Shown piece by piece: positions 42,986-51,902 of a stretch of DNA of 64,000 nucleotides. Within the stretch, counting starts at the first letter, position 1; every line of letters starts with the position of its first letter. Under the pieces are notes generated by a model. That model ran no database searches. It was not told the origin of the DNA and saw only the letters and a program-made list of their open reading frames with translations. The stretch comes from JBDSLU01 sp963844435 (GTDB lineage: Bacteria; Acidobacteriota; Vicinamibacteria; Vicinamibacterales; Vicinamibacteraceae). The stretch lies in the NCBI GenBank assembly GCA_963844435.1, contig CAWJOG010000001.1, forward strand, positions 366,907 through 430,906, given 5' to 3'. Both the position numbers and the translations under genes were made by a program.

Positions 42986-44494
42986 ATGGCGCATCGGTTT
43001 GCGCTGCTGGCCGCTGCGATCACAGGCGTCACGTCGCTCGCTCCCCCGCTGCCGGCGCGGACCGACGCGCCGCGGCTCTGGACCGACGAGGCGCTCGCGG
43101 GTTGGGCGCTGCCCGTCGCGGGCGTAAGGGCCACGCCGAAGTACTATACGGAAAGCGAGTACTACGCCGCGCCCGTCGACGAAGTCCGGACCTACCCGGT
43201 CTACATCAAGAGCCGCGAACCGGAAGGGTATCGCGACTGGATGCGGAAGCAGGGCCCGCAGCCTCTCATCGAACCGGCGAAGCTGACGTCGGAAGCTGAC
43301 TGGATCGCGGCCGGCCGCGAGGTCTTCGACGGTCTACATCTCGCGGAGTTCCGCACCGCTGATCCGCGTGCGTTCCGGTGGGCCGACGATCCGGACCAGA
43401 TGGCGCGCGAGGGCGTTACCGTCGCGGCCGACGGCACGATTCCGGGCGTGCGATGGCTGATCGATCACGACCGGCAGCTGAAGATCACGCTTGCCGAATG
43501 CTCGGGGTGCCACACGCGCGTGCTGCCCGACGGCAGCATCGTCCGCGGCGCGCAGCGCAACCTCCAATGGGGATCCCTGCCTGGTTTCAGCTTCGATGCG
43601 CTCGACGAGATCCGCCGGCGCGAAGGCCGGACCCGGCCGCCGAACGAAAGAGCGTATTCCAGCTACGGCGTACCCTGGCTGAAGGACGATATCAACGCCA
43701 CTTTGAAGACGATGACGGCCGAACAGGTCGGCCGTGTCGACGGTGAGGCATTCCTGGGCACGTTCGTCAGATTCAACGCGAGCCCGTGGTTCACGACCAG
43801 GATCACGGACCTGATCGGCGTCAAAGACCGGCGATATCTCGACGCGACCGCGACCCATCGCAACCGCGGGCCTGAAGACATCGCGCGCTACGGCATCCTC
43901 GTAACCGTCGCGGAGGACGGCGCAATCGGACCGCACACGTTCCTTCCGGCGGCGGACCGCGCGCTGCGGTATCGCTACAGCGACGACGCGATGCTGGCGC
44001 TTGGAAAGTACATCTACTCACTGGAGCCGCCGCCGAACCCGAACCGGCCGGACAATGTCACCGCTCGCGGCGAGCAGGTCTTCGAGCGTGCCGACTGCGC
44101 CAGATGCCACCCGCCGCCCCTCTACACCAACAACCGGCTGCTGCCGGTCGACGGGTTCAGGCCCTTCCCGCATCCATCGTCGCCGCCGGCCTCGGACGTG
44201 ATGCGCACGCAGGCTGGCCTCGATCCGGGGCTCGCGCTGAAGACGCGGAAGGGAACCGGCTACTACAAGGTGCCGTCGCTCAAAGGCCTATGGTATCGGG
44301 GACCGTTCGAGCACTCGGGCTCGATTGCGACGCTCGAAGAGTGGTTCGATCCGGCGCGGTTGCGCGACGACTACGTCCCCAAAGGATGGAACCCGCCGGA
44401 TACACGCGTGCGGCCCATCCCGGGCCACCGGTACGGGTTGAACCTGGCGGCTGAAGACAAGCGCGCGCTCATCGCGTTTCTGAAGACGCTCTGA
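42986..44494 (+). CDS. exported diheme cytochrome c
   Basis: ATG 42986 starts a signal peptide (HRFALLAAAITGVTSLAPP). The 502-residue protein carries two heme motifs: CSGCH near residue 173 in TLAECSGCHTRVLPDG, and CARCH near residue 373 in ERADCARCHPPPLYTN. The second lies in a class-I cytochrome c domain that ends in KGTGYYKVPSLKGLWYRGPF and TLEEWFDPARLRDDYVPKGW, the pattern of bacterial diheme peroxidase/MauG-like C-terminal domains. The first part is longer than in cytochrome c peroxidases, so peroxidase activity is not assured. The gene is bracketed by two copies of the intergenic repeat. Confidence 0.87.
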   Translation: MAHRFALLAAAITGVTSLAPPLPARTDAPRLWTDEALAGWALPVAGVRATPKYYTESEYYAAPVDEVRTYPVYIKSREPEGYRDWMRKQGPQPLIEPAKLTSEADWIAAGREVFDGLHLAEFRTADPRAFRWADDPDQMAREGVTVAADGTIPGVRWLIDHDRQLKITLAECSGCHTRVLPDGSIVRGAQRNLQWGSLPGFSFDALDEIRRREGRTRPPNERAYSSYGVPWLKDDINATLKTMTAEQVGRVDGEAFLGTFVRFNASPWFTTRITDLIGVKDRRYLDATATHRNRGPEDIARYGILVTVAEDGAIGPHTFLPAADRALRYRYSDDAMLALGKYIYSLEPPPNPNRPDNVTARGEQVFERADCARCHPPPLYTNNRLLPVDGFRPFPHPSSPPASDVMRTQAGLDPGLALKTRKGTGYYKVPSLKGLWYRGPFEHSGSIATLEEWFDPARLRDDYVPKGWNPPDTRVRPIPGHRYGLNLAAEDKRALIAFLKTL

Positions 44495-44498
44495 GGCG

Positions 44499-44537
44499 GC
44501 AGAACAGCGCCGGTTGGAACCATTGCTCGGCTGGATG
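44499..44537. repeat. GTTGGAACC-core dispersed repeat, copy 4
   Basis: This copy begins 5 bases after the cytochrome stop with GCAGAACAGCGCCGGTTGG, continues AACCATTGCTCGGCTGGATG and is in the same orientation as copy 3. Its left part matches copy 3 and its right part matches copy 2, so the two variants share one element. No gene is found between here and 44689. Confidence 0.7.
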
Positions 44538-44689
44538 CGACAAGTGCAACGCTCGAGGCTTCCTCAGCATGGGCCCCAGCCGCGGTTGAGATCCCCCTAC
44601 GACCGCAGTAGCGCCAAGGGCCTATAGCGGTGCCGGAATGTATGGGCGTACGCTCCGCGGGGACAAGCTCGAGTCAGCAGACCCACCCC

Positions 44690-46333
44690 ATGCCAACCCG
44701 ATCCGTGAACTCGACAACGGCGCGCGTGCTGCTGTTGCTGCTGCTGTCTGTGATCTCCCTGACGGTCGACGCCCAGGTGTCGCCGCCGGGCGGATTGCAG
44801 GAAGCACTGCGCACCCGCATCGAAGCAGTACGCGAGGCGCCCGCGGCACGCGTGGTCCGCGGGAGCCGGCTGCTCCAGGCCCGAGCGGTTGCGGCGTTCT
44901 TCGAGGGTCGCGCCTTCAAGCCCGCGTGGACGGGACCTCAGGATCCGGAGGCGGTTCTCGCCGCCATCCGCCGGCTCGATGAGGACGGGCTGACGCCCGC
45001 CGACTACCACCTTGCGGCCATCGAGAGCCTCCTGGCCGCCAAGTCGAAAGCCCCGTCGGCCGAGGCCGAGGCCGACCTTCAGGTCCTTCTCACGGATGCC
45101 GTGGCCGCGCTCGTCGATCACGTGCGCTACGGCAAGGTCAAGCCGGTCACCCTCGATCCGCGGTGGAACGTAGACCCGCGACTCGGGACTCCGGCACTCG
45201 AAACGACACTCGCCGAGCTGGAAACGGCGGCGGCGCCCGCCGGGGCCATCGACTCGCTCAAACCCAATCACTTCATCTACGCCGGGCTGAAGAAGGAGCT
45301 CGGGCGCCTGCGGGAGGTGGCGAAAGCGGGCGGCTGGGCGATCGTGCCGGCGGGTCCCGCGCTGAAGCCGGGCGCGCGCGACCCGCGCGTGATTCTGATC
45401 CGCAAGCGGCTCGCGGCCACCGGTGAGCTCCCCTCGTCGGCGCCGCTCGACAACCAGGCATACGACAAGGACGTCGCGACCGCCGTGAAGCTCTTCCAGG
45501 AGCGCAACCGGTTCACCGCTGACGGCACGATCGGCAAGATCACCCTCGACGCGTTGAACGTGAGCGTCGCGTCACGCATCGATCAAGTGCGCATCAACCT
45601 GGAGCGCGCCCGATGGGTGGTCGGCGGTTTGAGCGACTCGTTCGTGCTGGTGAACCTGCCCGCGTTCAAGGTGTACTTCATCCGCGACAGGAAGAATGTG
45701 TGGGAGACGAGGGCTCAGATCGGCAAGCAGGTCCGCGCGACGCCGGCCTTCCGCGCCGATATCCGCTACCTCGTGTTGAACCCCGATTGGACGGTGCCGC
45801 CGGGGATTCTCGAGGACATCCTCGCGGGCATGCGCAAAGGGCAGAACCCCATTGCCCGCAAGAACCTCGCTATCCTGGATCGCCAGGGAAACCCGGTCGA
45901 TCCTGCCTCGATCAACTGGGCCAAAGCCTCGACGAAGAACTTCAGCTATACGCTGCGGCAGCCGCCCGGTCCCGAGAACGCGCTCGGACGCGTCAAGTTC
46001 ATCTTCCCGAACGAGCACTTCGTGTTCCTGCACGACACGCCGAGCAAAGAGGGGTTCTCCGCCGATCAGCGCACGTTCAGCTCGGGATGCATCCGCGTCG
46101 AGAACCCGCTCGATCTCGCCTCGGTGCTGCTCGAGCGCGACGGCTGGACCCGCGAACGCGTGCAGGGGGCCATCGATGCCGGCGATTCCCAGACCGTCCT
46201 GCTGAAAACGCCGCTTCCGGTACTGATCGTCTACTGGACGGTCACCGTCGGCGCAGATGGCGACCTGCATTTCGCCCGGGACGTGTACAACCTCGACGCC
46301 AGCGTGCTGCGGGGCCTCGACGGCGCCACGTAG
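44690..46333 (+). CDS. L,D-transpeptidase of the YcbB type
   Basis: ATG 44690 gives 547 residues with a leader (TTARVLLLLLLSVISLTVDA). The N-terminal scaffold (FFEGRAFKPAWTG, LDEDGLTPADYHLAAIESLL, VDHVRYGKVKP) and the peptidoglycan-binding segment (AYDKDVATAVKLFQERNRFT, ADGTIGKITLDALN) precede the YkuD catalytic domain. That domain shows FVLVNLPAFKVYFIRD, YLVLNPDWTVPPGILEDIL, HFVFLHDTPSKEGF (His448) and FSSGCIRVENP (Cys467), all catalytic elements. YcbB-type enzymes make 3-3 cross-links and bypass penicillin-binding proteins. It fits with the BlaR1 sensors and deacetylase nearby as cell-wall functions. Confidence 0.92.
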   Translation: MPTRSVNSTTARVLLLLLLSVISLTVDAQVSPPGGLQEALRTRIEAVREAPAARVVRGSRLLQARAVAAFFEGRAFKPAWTGPQDPEAVLAAIRRLDEDGLTPADYHLAAIESLLAAKSKAPSAEAEADLQVLLTDAVAALVDHVRYGKVKPVTLDPRWNVDPRLGTPALETTLAELETAAAPAGAIDSLKPNHFIYAGLKKELGRLREVAKAGGWAIVPAGPALKPGARDPRVILIRKRLAATGELPSSAPLDNQAYDKDVATAVKLFQERNRFTADGTIGKITLDALNVSVASRIDQVRINLERARWVVGGLSDSFVLVNLPAFKVYFIRDRKNVWETRAQIGKQVRATPAFRADIRYLVLNPDWTVPPGILEDILAGMRKGQNPIARKNLAILDRQGNPVDPASINWAKASTKNFSYTLRQPPGPENALGRVKFIFPNEHFVFLHDTPSKEGFSADQRTFSSGCIRVENPLDLASVLLERDGWTRERVQGAIDAGDSQTVLLKTPLPVLIVYWTVTVGADGDLHFARDVYNLDASVLRGLDGAT

Positions 46334-46348
46334 AAGCGAGGCGCGCGG

Positions 46349-48046
46349 TCACGGCGCTCCGCGCATGCCCGACTTCGCCCGCGCGCGGATGCCTTCCAGC
46401 AGGCTCGAGAACCCGGATGTGACGGGTGGCGCAGCCATCTCGCGAAACTGGAGCTGTCGGATGGCGTCCTCGCCCCAGACGCGAGCGATCGCCGCGAGGA
46501 GCTCGACATCCTGGCGAACGGCGTCCGGCAGTGATTGACTGGCCACCACTTCGCGCAGCTGAGCCTGGCCCAGCTCACTCACACGAGTCTGATGCCGGCC
46601 GAGCCTGACGACGTGGTTGGGAATCTCGGCGCTCGTGCGGAGCGCGTCGAAGAGGCGCGTCCGCCAATCCGCCGACAGAAGGGGAACGACGCCCCGAAAC
46701 CACAGCGTCCCAAGCAGCTTTTTGACGTCGGCGCCGTCGACCGGGATCTCGCACGCACCGCCGCGCGCCAATGCGAGCGCCGTCGGATCCGCGCGGTTCA
46801 CGGCCACGGCGAACTCCAGGAGGCTGGCAAACGACGCGCGGGCTTTCGTGGGCTCACGTCGCGGCGCGACCACGAGCACCGGTGATCCCTTTGCTGATGG
46901 CCGGCGGACCGCCGGCGACGCTTCGGTGAGTGCCGGGACAGCGTCATCAGGCAGGGCATCGAGTCGACCCTGTCGATCCACACTTTCGGCGTGGAGCAGC
47001 GCCTGGTGCGACTCCCTCGCGAAGGACCAGTCGACGTCGAGCGGCTGGTGCGCTCCGGTGTGTTCGGCGAGCAGCATCGTCACGCCCCACGGTCTGGGTG
47101 AATAGACGGCGCGAGCGTAAAGAGGTGTGTAGGCCGCCTCGCCCTTTCCGCCCATCGCCAACGTGGCGAGACGTCCCTTGATGCGCGCATCGACCACGTT
47201 CGACCACTCGCCCTGGATGCAGATCAGCGAAGTGCCCGGCGGCTTGCTGAAGGCATAATACGGGTTCTCCCAGCAGCGTCCGGCTGCACGCTCGATCTCC
47301 TCGTCACCCGGTTCCTGACCGACCGGTGAATCGATGCCTGCGAATCCAATCCGGAGCCTGCCGGGGCCCGCAAACAGGATCGACAAGTCCGACGGATCGA
47401 CCTGCGACAACTCCCACAAGACATAGATCAGGCCGCGCAGACCCCGCGCGATGGGGAGATTCATGCGCTCCCACACCGCAGACTGTGTCTCTGGGCTCGC
47501 CTCGGTGTAGCCGCGATCGTTCAGAATCTCGATCAGCCGGATCCCGGCGGCGTCGAAACGCTCGACGACGTTCAACGCATGGTCATACCGGCGCTTGTCG
47601 ACTTCGTGGCGCTCGAAGGACGGTCGAACGAAGATCGGCAGCACCAGTCTGCGATGCTGGCGCGCGAGCTGGGCCAGCGCGAACATCGTGCCCGCGCCGG
47701 TTCCCTTGCCGCCGGTGCCGATCAGGATGACGATGGCGTGTTGCTTCAGTAGCGCTTCCACCTCGCTCTGGGATTCCGCCAGGGCCTCTCTGGCCACGTC
47801 CGGATTGTGCCTGGCGCCAAGGCGGCCGGTCGTCCGGGGGCCGATGAGTAGCCGTTCTTCGGGCGGCACATCGGTCAATGAGAACTCGTTGGTATCGAGG
47901 AAGCGCGTCGCCACCGCGGCTCGCAGTCGTTCCGCGTACCGGGGATCGGCTTTCTCAGTGACCGCGAGGTCCTGTTCGAACAACGCTTTGACCGATCGGA
48001 GAATGTTGCCGCCGCCACCGCCCGTGCTCAGGAGAAGGAGTCGCAC
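46349..48046 (-). CDS. divergent FtsZ/tubulin-family GTPase with a long C-terminal extension
   Basis: GTG 48046 is preferred to an upstream TTG at 48100, giving 565 residues. FtsZ loops are recognisable in order: STGGGGGN (T1, residues 7-14), RFLDTNEFSL (T2, 48-57), GPRTTGRLGARHNP (T3, 69-82) with AREALAESQSEVEALL after it, and ILIGTGGKGTGAGTM (T4, 107-121). LIEILNDRGY (171-180) matches the FtsZ VIPNDRL region, and VDPSD (217-220 region) holds two aspartates in the T7 position that complete GTP hydrolysis between subunits. FtsZ is normally about 350-400 residues; here about 250 residues follow residue 320, with no recognised domain. It is the last gene of an operon with a membrane protein and a LysM-like protein. 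It is not the housekeeping FtsZ; a cytoskeletal or membrane-remodelling role is inferred. Confidence 0.82.
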   Translation of the reverse strand: MRLLLLSTGGGGGNILRSVKALFEQDLAVTEKADPRYAERLRAAVATRFLDTNEFSLTDVPPEERLLIGPRTTGRLGARHNPDVAREALAESQSEVEALLKQHAIVILIGTGGKGTGAGTMFALAQLARQHRRLVLPIFVRPSFERHEVDKRRYDHALNVVERFDAAGIRLIEILNDRGYTEASPETQSAVWERMNLPIARGLRGLIYVLWELSQVDPSDLSILFAGPGRLRIGFAGIDSPVGQEPGDEEIERAAGRCWENPYYAFSKPPGTSLICIQGEWSNVVDARIKGRLATLAMGGKGEAAYTPLYARAVYSPRPWGVTMLLAEHTGAHQPLDVDWSFARESHQALLHAESVDRQGRLDALPDDAVPALTEASPAVRRPSAKGSPVLVVAPRREPTKARASFASLLEFAVAVNRADPTALALARGGACEIPVDGADVKKLLGTLWFRGVVPLLSADWRTRLFDALRTSAEIPNHVVRLGRHQTRVSELGQAQLREVVASQSLPDAVRQDVELLAAIARVWGEDAIRQLQFREMAAPPVTSGFSSLLEGIRARAKSGMRGAP

Positions 48047-48582
48047 CTGCCACCTGCCTCTCTCGTCTCGACTCTGAATCGGAACGGAACGACCACCCAA
48101 CGGCCTCGTGCGTACGGACGGCTGCTCACGAACGCATGTTCGCTGAGCGCCCGCTGGATCCGCACGACGTCATACATGACGTTCCCCTTGTGATCCGTCA
48201 GGTTCGGATAGCGGAGCCCAGCGTCGGGCGCCAGCAGGACGTCGAAGCGCGCACGGCCGGGTTTGAACCGGACGCGCGATTGGATGGGACGGCGCGAAAG
48301 GTGCGGCTGTATCAACGGCCGCTCGAACTCCTCGACGAACCGTTCGGCGTACAGCGTCATCGCGCGCAGCGTGTCCCGGCGCCCGGCAAGGTACTCGTCG
48401 ACCAGCCAACAGGTGAGCGCAAGGGCCAGGACGACCGTGCTCCAGATGGCGGCGGGAGCCCAGACCACCTCTGTCGCCAACGTGGGCGCAACGAGACGAT
48501 TCGGCGGAGTGCCAGCGACGGCAGGATTCGGCGGAGCGTCAGCGACGGCAGGACTCGACAGCACCTGGGCGGCGGGCGCCAT
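48028..48582 (-). CDS. single-pass membrane protein of the FtsZ-like operon
   Basis: ATG 48582 gives 184 residues. The N-terminal 35 residues are Pro/Ala-rich (SSPAVADAPPNPAVAGTPPN) and arise from a 27-base tandem repeat in the DNA near 48500-48555. One membrane helix follows (WSTVVLALALTCWLVDEYL, about residues 46-65), then about 115 residues with RRDTLRAMTLYAERFVEEFE, RFKPGRARFDVLLAP and NVMYDVVRIQRALSEHAFV. I recognise no family. The 3' end overlaps the GTPase start by 19 bases and the 5' end overlaps the LysM-like gene by 44 bases, so the three are translationally linked. It could anchor the GTPase to the membrane. Confidence 0.72.
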   Translation of the reverse strand: MAPAAQVLSSPAVADAPPNPAVAGTPPNRLVAPTLATEVVWAPAAIWSTVVLALALTCWLVDEYLAGRRDTLRAMTLYAERFVEEFERPLIQPHLSRRPIQSRVRFKPGRARFDVLLAPDAGLRYPNLTDHKGNVMYDVVRIQRALSEHAFVSSRPYARGRWVVVPFRFRVETREAGGRCDSFS

Positions 48583-48874
48583 CGCGACCTGGGAGGGCGT
48601 CGTCGACCGCGGTGCACGCGTTCCAGCCCGCGAAGATGAATCCGTACCGCGTCTTGGGCACCGGCCGGGACGTCGTCGGGTTCACGATCTGAAACCACGA
48701 TGCCTGCATGTTTCGGGCATCGCCCGTGACGCGCTTCGCGACGGACGCGACGGTTTCGTCGGTGCGGATCCTCACGCAGGTCACCCGCCCGCCCGCAAGC
48801 GCGCTTGGAGCGCCGACGACGAGATACACACCCGCGAGCAGTACACACCAACGAAAGCGTGCGGCCATCGCCAT
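48539..48874 (-). CDS. small exported LysM-like protein, first gene of the FtsZ-like operon
   Basis: The 111-residue protein starts at ATG 48874 (an ATG at 48883 would add three residues). The leader (RFRWCVLLAGVYLVVGAPSA) precedes a segment laid out like a LysM domain: RIRTDETVASVAKRVTGD, then FQIVNPTTSRPVPKTRYG and FIFAGWNAC. The two cysteines (TCVRI and NACT) may form a disulfide. The last 20 residues overlap the next gene and may be read-through. LysM domains bind peptidoglycan or chitin-like glycans, so this may be the wall-contact partner of the operon. The assignment is by pattern only. Confidence 0.6.
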   Translation of the reverse strand: MAMAARFRWCVLLAGVYLVVGAPSALAGGRVTCVRIRTDETVASVAKRVTGDARNMQASWFQIVNPTTSRPVPKTRYGFIFAGWNACTAVDDALPGRDGARRPGAVESCRR

Positions 48875-49148
48875 GGACCTCATCCGTTCGATCCACCGTC
48901 TGACTGTGCTGGCACTAGGAGTATCGACCGAACTCAAGCGATGTGCCAGCCCTCGAGGTCGAAGGTTCGGCGGTTTTTGCGACGCCGGTCCGCGGCGAGC
49001 GGCCCCTTTTCGCGAATTGCCTCCACTTGGGCTACGCATGTGTACCCTGGGAGGGACAGTGAGGCTGGGGCTCGCGAAATCGCTGGGCGGGACCGTCGCT
49101 GGGCAGCGGGCTCAGCGTCAGCGGAACGGTCGCTCTTCAGCTGGCTAC

Positions 49149-49646
49149 TCAGAGCAGTTTGCGCATGAAGACGCAGTGCATCGACCGGCCGTTCATCAGC
49201 AGTGCCTCTCCGCGTCCCAACTCTTCAAACCCATTCGCCCGATAGAATGCGACGCCGGCCAGTGACGCTTGGATGCTGATGCTCTTGGCGCCGTGGGCCC
49301 GCGCGTGTTCTTCGGCCAGCCCTAGCAGCTTCGTTCCGATACCACAACGCGCAGCTATCCCTCGAACGTATACAGAGGCGCCGTCCTGCTCATCGTCAAC
49401 GCGATGACTGGCGAAACCCAACACGGCCGGTTCATCGTTGATGGGACCGATGGCGATGAAAAAGACTTCACCGCCTTCCATTGCGTTCACGTACAGGTCG
49501 GATGTGAGACCGGCACTCCACGAGTCAACGATTTCGGGCGAATAGAAGCGTGAGCCTATCAAATGAATCGAATCCAGGTGCGCCGCAAGGATGGCCTCGG
49601 CGTCCGCAGGATTGGCTTTTCGGGTTTCGATCAATGCAATCTGCAC
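49149..49646 (-). CDS. GNAT-family N-acetyltransferase
   Basis: GTG 49646 follows AGAGGA at suitable spacing. The 165-residue protein has the GNAT fold: RKANPADAEAILAAHLDSIH at the start, VLGFASHRVDDEQ, the acetyl-CoA loop VRGIAARCGIGTKLLGLAEE (R/Q-x-x-G-x-G/A) and SIQASLAGVAFYRANGFEEL at the C-terminus. It lies 16 bases after the malate synthase stop on the same strand and is probably co-transcribed. The acceptor is unknown; small amines or protein N-termini are typical. Confidence 0.9.
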   Translation of the reverse strand: MQIALIETRKANPADAEAILAAHLDSIHLIGSRFYSPEIVDSWSAGLTSDLYVNAMEGGEVFFIAIGPINDEPAVLGFASHRVDDEQDGASVYVRGIAARCGIGTKLLGLAEEHARAHGAKSISIQASLAGVAFYRANGFEELGRGEALLMNGRSMHCVFMRKLL

Positions 49647-49662
49647 CGCGTCCTCTCTAGGC

Positions 49663-51567
49663 TCAGCCGGTCAGTAGCGTCGCGTCGCCGAAGCTCTGGT
49701 TCGCGGTCAGGCGCTCACCGCGGGCGAACGCCGCGAGGTAGGCTGCGATCCGCGACCGCGCCTCATCGAGATCGCCGTTGTCCAGGTTCAGGTTGAGGAG
49801 GTCGATGTACCACGGCAGCTTGGCCGTGTTGGTCACGTAGACCTCGACGATCTCGCGGGCGATTGGCAGCGTCGTCGTCTTGGACGGCTCGTGCACGTCG
49901 CGTCCGTCCGCGGCCAGCAGTTTCGCGTATTCCTCCCGCAGCAGCCGGTCGAATAGCGACCGCGTGAGCGGATCGCCGGTGCGGACGCCGGTTTCGGGAT
50001 CGTCCTCCGTGAACGCCCCGGCCTTGTGCAGCCATTCCCAGACGATGCTCAGGCGAATCTCTCCGGTCGCCATGTCCTCCATCAGGTAGAGGACGTCGTC
50101 GTTGCCGAACGAATCAGCGGGCTTCAGGGCGGCGGCCTGCATGCCCTGACCGAAGGCATTGCCGTACTGGACCGCCACGCTGATCAGATCGCGAGCGCCG
50201 CGCACCGTCCGCGCCGCGGGCTCGAGCGCGAAGAGGCCGTCGGCGTCGTCCGGCGTGTAGCCGAGCGGCGGGAACGCGCGACCGAGTTGGTTCGCCGCAG
50301 CAGCCTTCTCCCACACCGGCCGGATGATGTGGACCATCTTCCAGTGCGCGACCCACTTGCCGCTGGCCCCTTCGCGCTGCTCGCGCTCGGCGCCGGCGAC
50401 GGCACGCTTCATGGCGTTGGCGACGCCCGCCTCCGTGCCGACCGGGATGTTCGGCTCCATGCCGCCCTGCCACAACGCGAAGCGGCCATTGGCGTCCGGC
50501 GTGTTGACCGCACGCCGCACGCGATCCTCGTAGCGGCGCATGTAGCCGTAGGTCATCGTGACGTCGGCGATGTTCGGGTTCACGAACGTGGGATCCCATG
50601 CCATCGCGTCGGCGACGCTGTTGATGTAATCCCAGCGACCGGTGTTGAAGCCCACGAAGTGCGGCGCGAGCGCGGCGCGGATCTCCATCAGCTGGAACGT
50701 GGCCTCGACCTGCTCGACGAGGACGTAGACCTTGATCGTGCCGTGCGGGATCGCGAGATGCGCCTCGACCCCGGTCAGGATGGCGTTCCAGCAGGCCGCT
50801 TCCTCGGCCGTCTGGATCTTGGGGAGATAGAGGACGACGGAGGCGCCGGCGTCCCGCAAGGCCTTGTGGTTGTTCACCACGTAGAGCACGCTGTCGACGA
50901 TCGATGCCGAGAAGCCGGCGCCCCCATCGTGGCGCACGTGGCGGTCGTCGAGGTGCAAGCCGCGGGCACGGAAGATCCGCGTGGTGAAGTCCAGCTGCCG
51001 CTGCCAGTCCTCGACGATCGGCCGGCCGAAGAACTGCTGCGCCCAGACGTTCATCTCGCCGGCGACCTGTTCGGCGACCTGCAGGAAGAGCGGGGCGCGG
51101 GCGATCGCAAGCTTCAGGTTCCGCTGGTTGTCGAGCGACATCGTCGACACCTGGCCGAGCGCGTCCTCGCCGTCGAACATCCAGCCGTCGGCGCCCGACA
51201 GCAGTGCGTAGGCGACGTTGCGGATGCTCTTCTCCACCGGGGCGCCCGGCTTCGCCGCCGGCCCCGTGCCCTGAATCCACTGCCGCTGCAAGTCGGGCGG
51301 GATCTCGCTGCCAGCGAACCGGCCGGCACGGGCATCCGCGACCGTGAGGTCGGTGCCCGCGAGCCTGCCGTCGGCCGGAAGGAACTCGATGCGCTGTTTG
51401 CGCTCCTGCCGGCGGCGCCGCCGCTCGAGCCGCAGCCGCATCAGCTCGACGCGCCGCGCGTCGAGCGATTGCAGCGCGAGCAGCGCCGCGACCGCCTCCG
51501 GCGTGAGCACGTCGCTGTAGGCGCGGTCGACACCCGCGCGAATCTCCAGTCCTCGCCCTTGGGTCAC
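49663..51567 (-). CDS. malate synthase-like protein (glyoxylate cycle)
   Basis: GTG 51567 follows AGGAGGA by 4-5 bases, a strong start. The 634-residue protein is longer than malate synthase A (about 530). Family parts are WMFDGEDALGQVSTMSLDNQ, VVLYLPKIQTAEEAACWNAI, GTIKVYVLVEQVEATFQLME, FVGFNTGRWDYINSVADAMA, GGMEPNIPVGTEAGVANAMK and the end NTAKLPWYIDLLNLNL. The Arg and Glu/Asp residues of the glyoxylate and magnesium site are in these segments. It condenses glyoxylate with acetyl-CoA to malate. Isocitrate lyase is not in this window. The basic N-terminal region (LERRRRRQERKQRIEFL) is normal for this longer type. Confidence 0.88.
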   Translation of the reverse strand: MTQGRGLEIRAGVDRAYSDVLTPEAVAALLALQSLDARRVELMRLRLERRRRRQERKQRIEFLPADGRLAGTDLTVADARAGRFAGSEIPPDLQRQWIQGTGPAAKPGAPVEKSIRNVAYALLSGADGWMFDGEDALGQVSTMSLDNQRNLKLAIARAPLFLQVAEQVAGEMNVWAQQFFGRPIVEDWQRQLDFTTRIFRARGLHLDDRHVRHDGGAGFSASIVDSVLYVVNNHKALRDAGASVVLYLPKIQTAEEAACWNAILTGVEAHLAIPHGTIKVYVLVEQVEATFQLMEIRAALAPHFVGFNTGRWDYINSVADAMAWDPTFVNPNIADVTMTYGYMRRYEDRVRRAVNTPDANGRFALWQGGMEPNIPVGTEAGVANAMKRAVAGAEREQREGASGKWVAHWKMVHIIRPVWEKAAAANQLGRAFPPLGYTPDDADGLFALEPAARTVRGARDLISVAVQYGNAFGQGMQAAALKPADSFGNDDVLYLMEDMATGEIRLSIVWEWLHKAGAFTEDDPETGVRTGDPLTRSLFDRLLREEYAKLLAADGRDVHEPSKTTTLPIAREIVEVYVTNTAKLPWYIDLLNLNLDNGDLDEARSRIAAYLAAFARGERLTANQSFGDATLLTG

Positions 51568-51762
51568 GAGTCCTCCTGACGGTTGATGCGAACGGCATCA
51601 TCGCACGAGGACAGGAGGGTGGCCTGGACGGGAGCCCCACGTCGTCCAGCTCCTGTCAGACGGCCTCGTCGCCCCTCATGCCGATCTTCAGCGGCCGGTA
51701 GGCCATGCCGCGACCACGGCCAATCCAGAGTCGGAACCCAACCCCTTCGCGGGATTCGGTCC

Positions 51763-51897
51763 TTACGGACGGAAGTAGTCTGGAAGGCTCCGCTTCGTCT
51801 CGCGCAGGATCTCGATGATGGCGCGGCGATCCTCGCCGGACAGCCGCTCGTACCGAGGTGCATGGTCCTGCCTGGAGAGGACGTGCCACCGCCGGGC
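51763..51897 (-). pseudogene. 3' fragment of a lost gene in the gap 51568-51902
   Basis: Minus-strand codons ending at a TAA (51763-51765) read YERLSGEDRRAIIEILRETK and SLPDYFRP-stop, the style of a C-terminal helix of an Acidobacteria exported protein. No start or body is attached, and the preceding gene ends 5 bases before it. It is most likely the tail of a gene that was lost or frameshifted. The rest of the gap (51568-51762) shows nothing I can identify. Confidence 0.35.
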
Positions 51898-51902
51898 TTC
51901 GA

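Noticed and set aside
42853..44537. GTTGGAACC repeats as integron attC sites
   Set aside because: The core does not fit the GTTRRRY / RYYYAAC pair, no long imperfect palindrome is present and no integrase gene is in the window.
50026..51579. 517-codon plus-strand frame opposite malate synthase
   Set aside because: The composition is that of an antisense shadow, and the opposite strand encodes a full, recognisable enzyme with a strong ribosome binding site.
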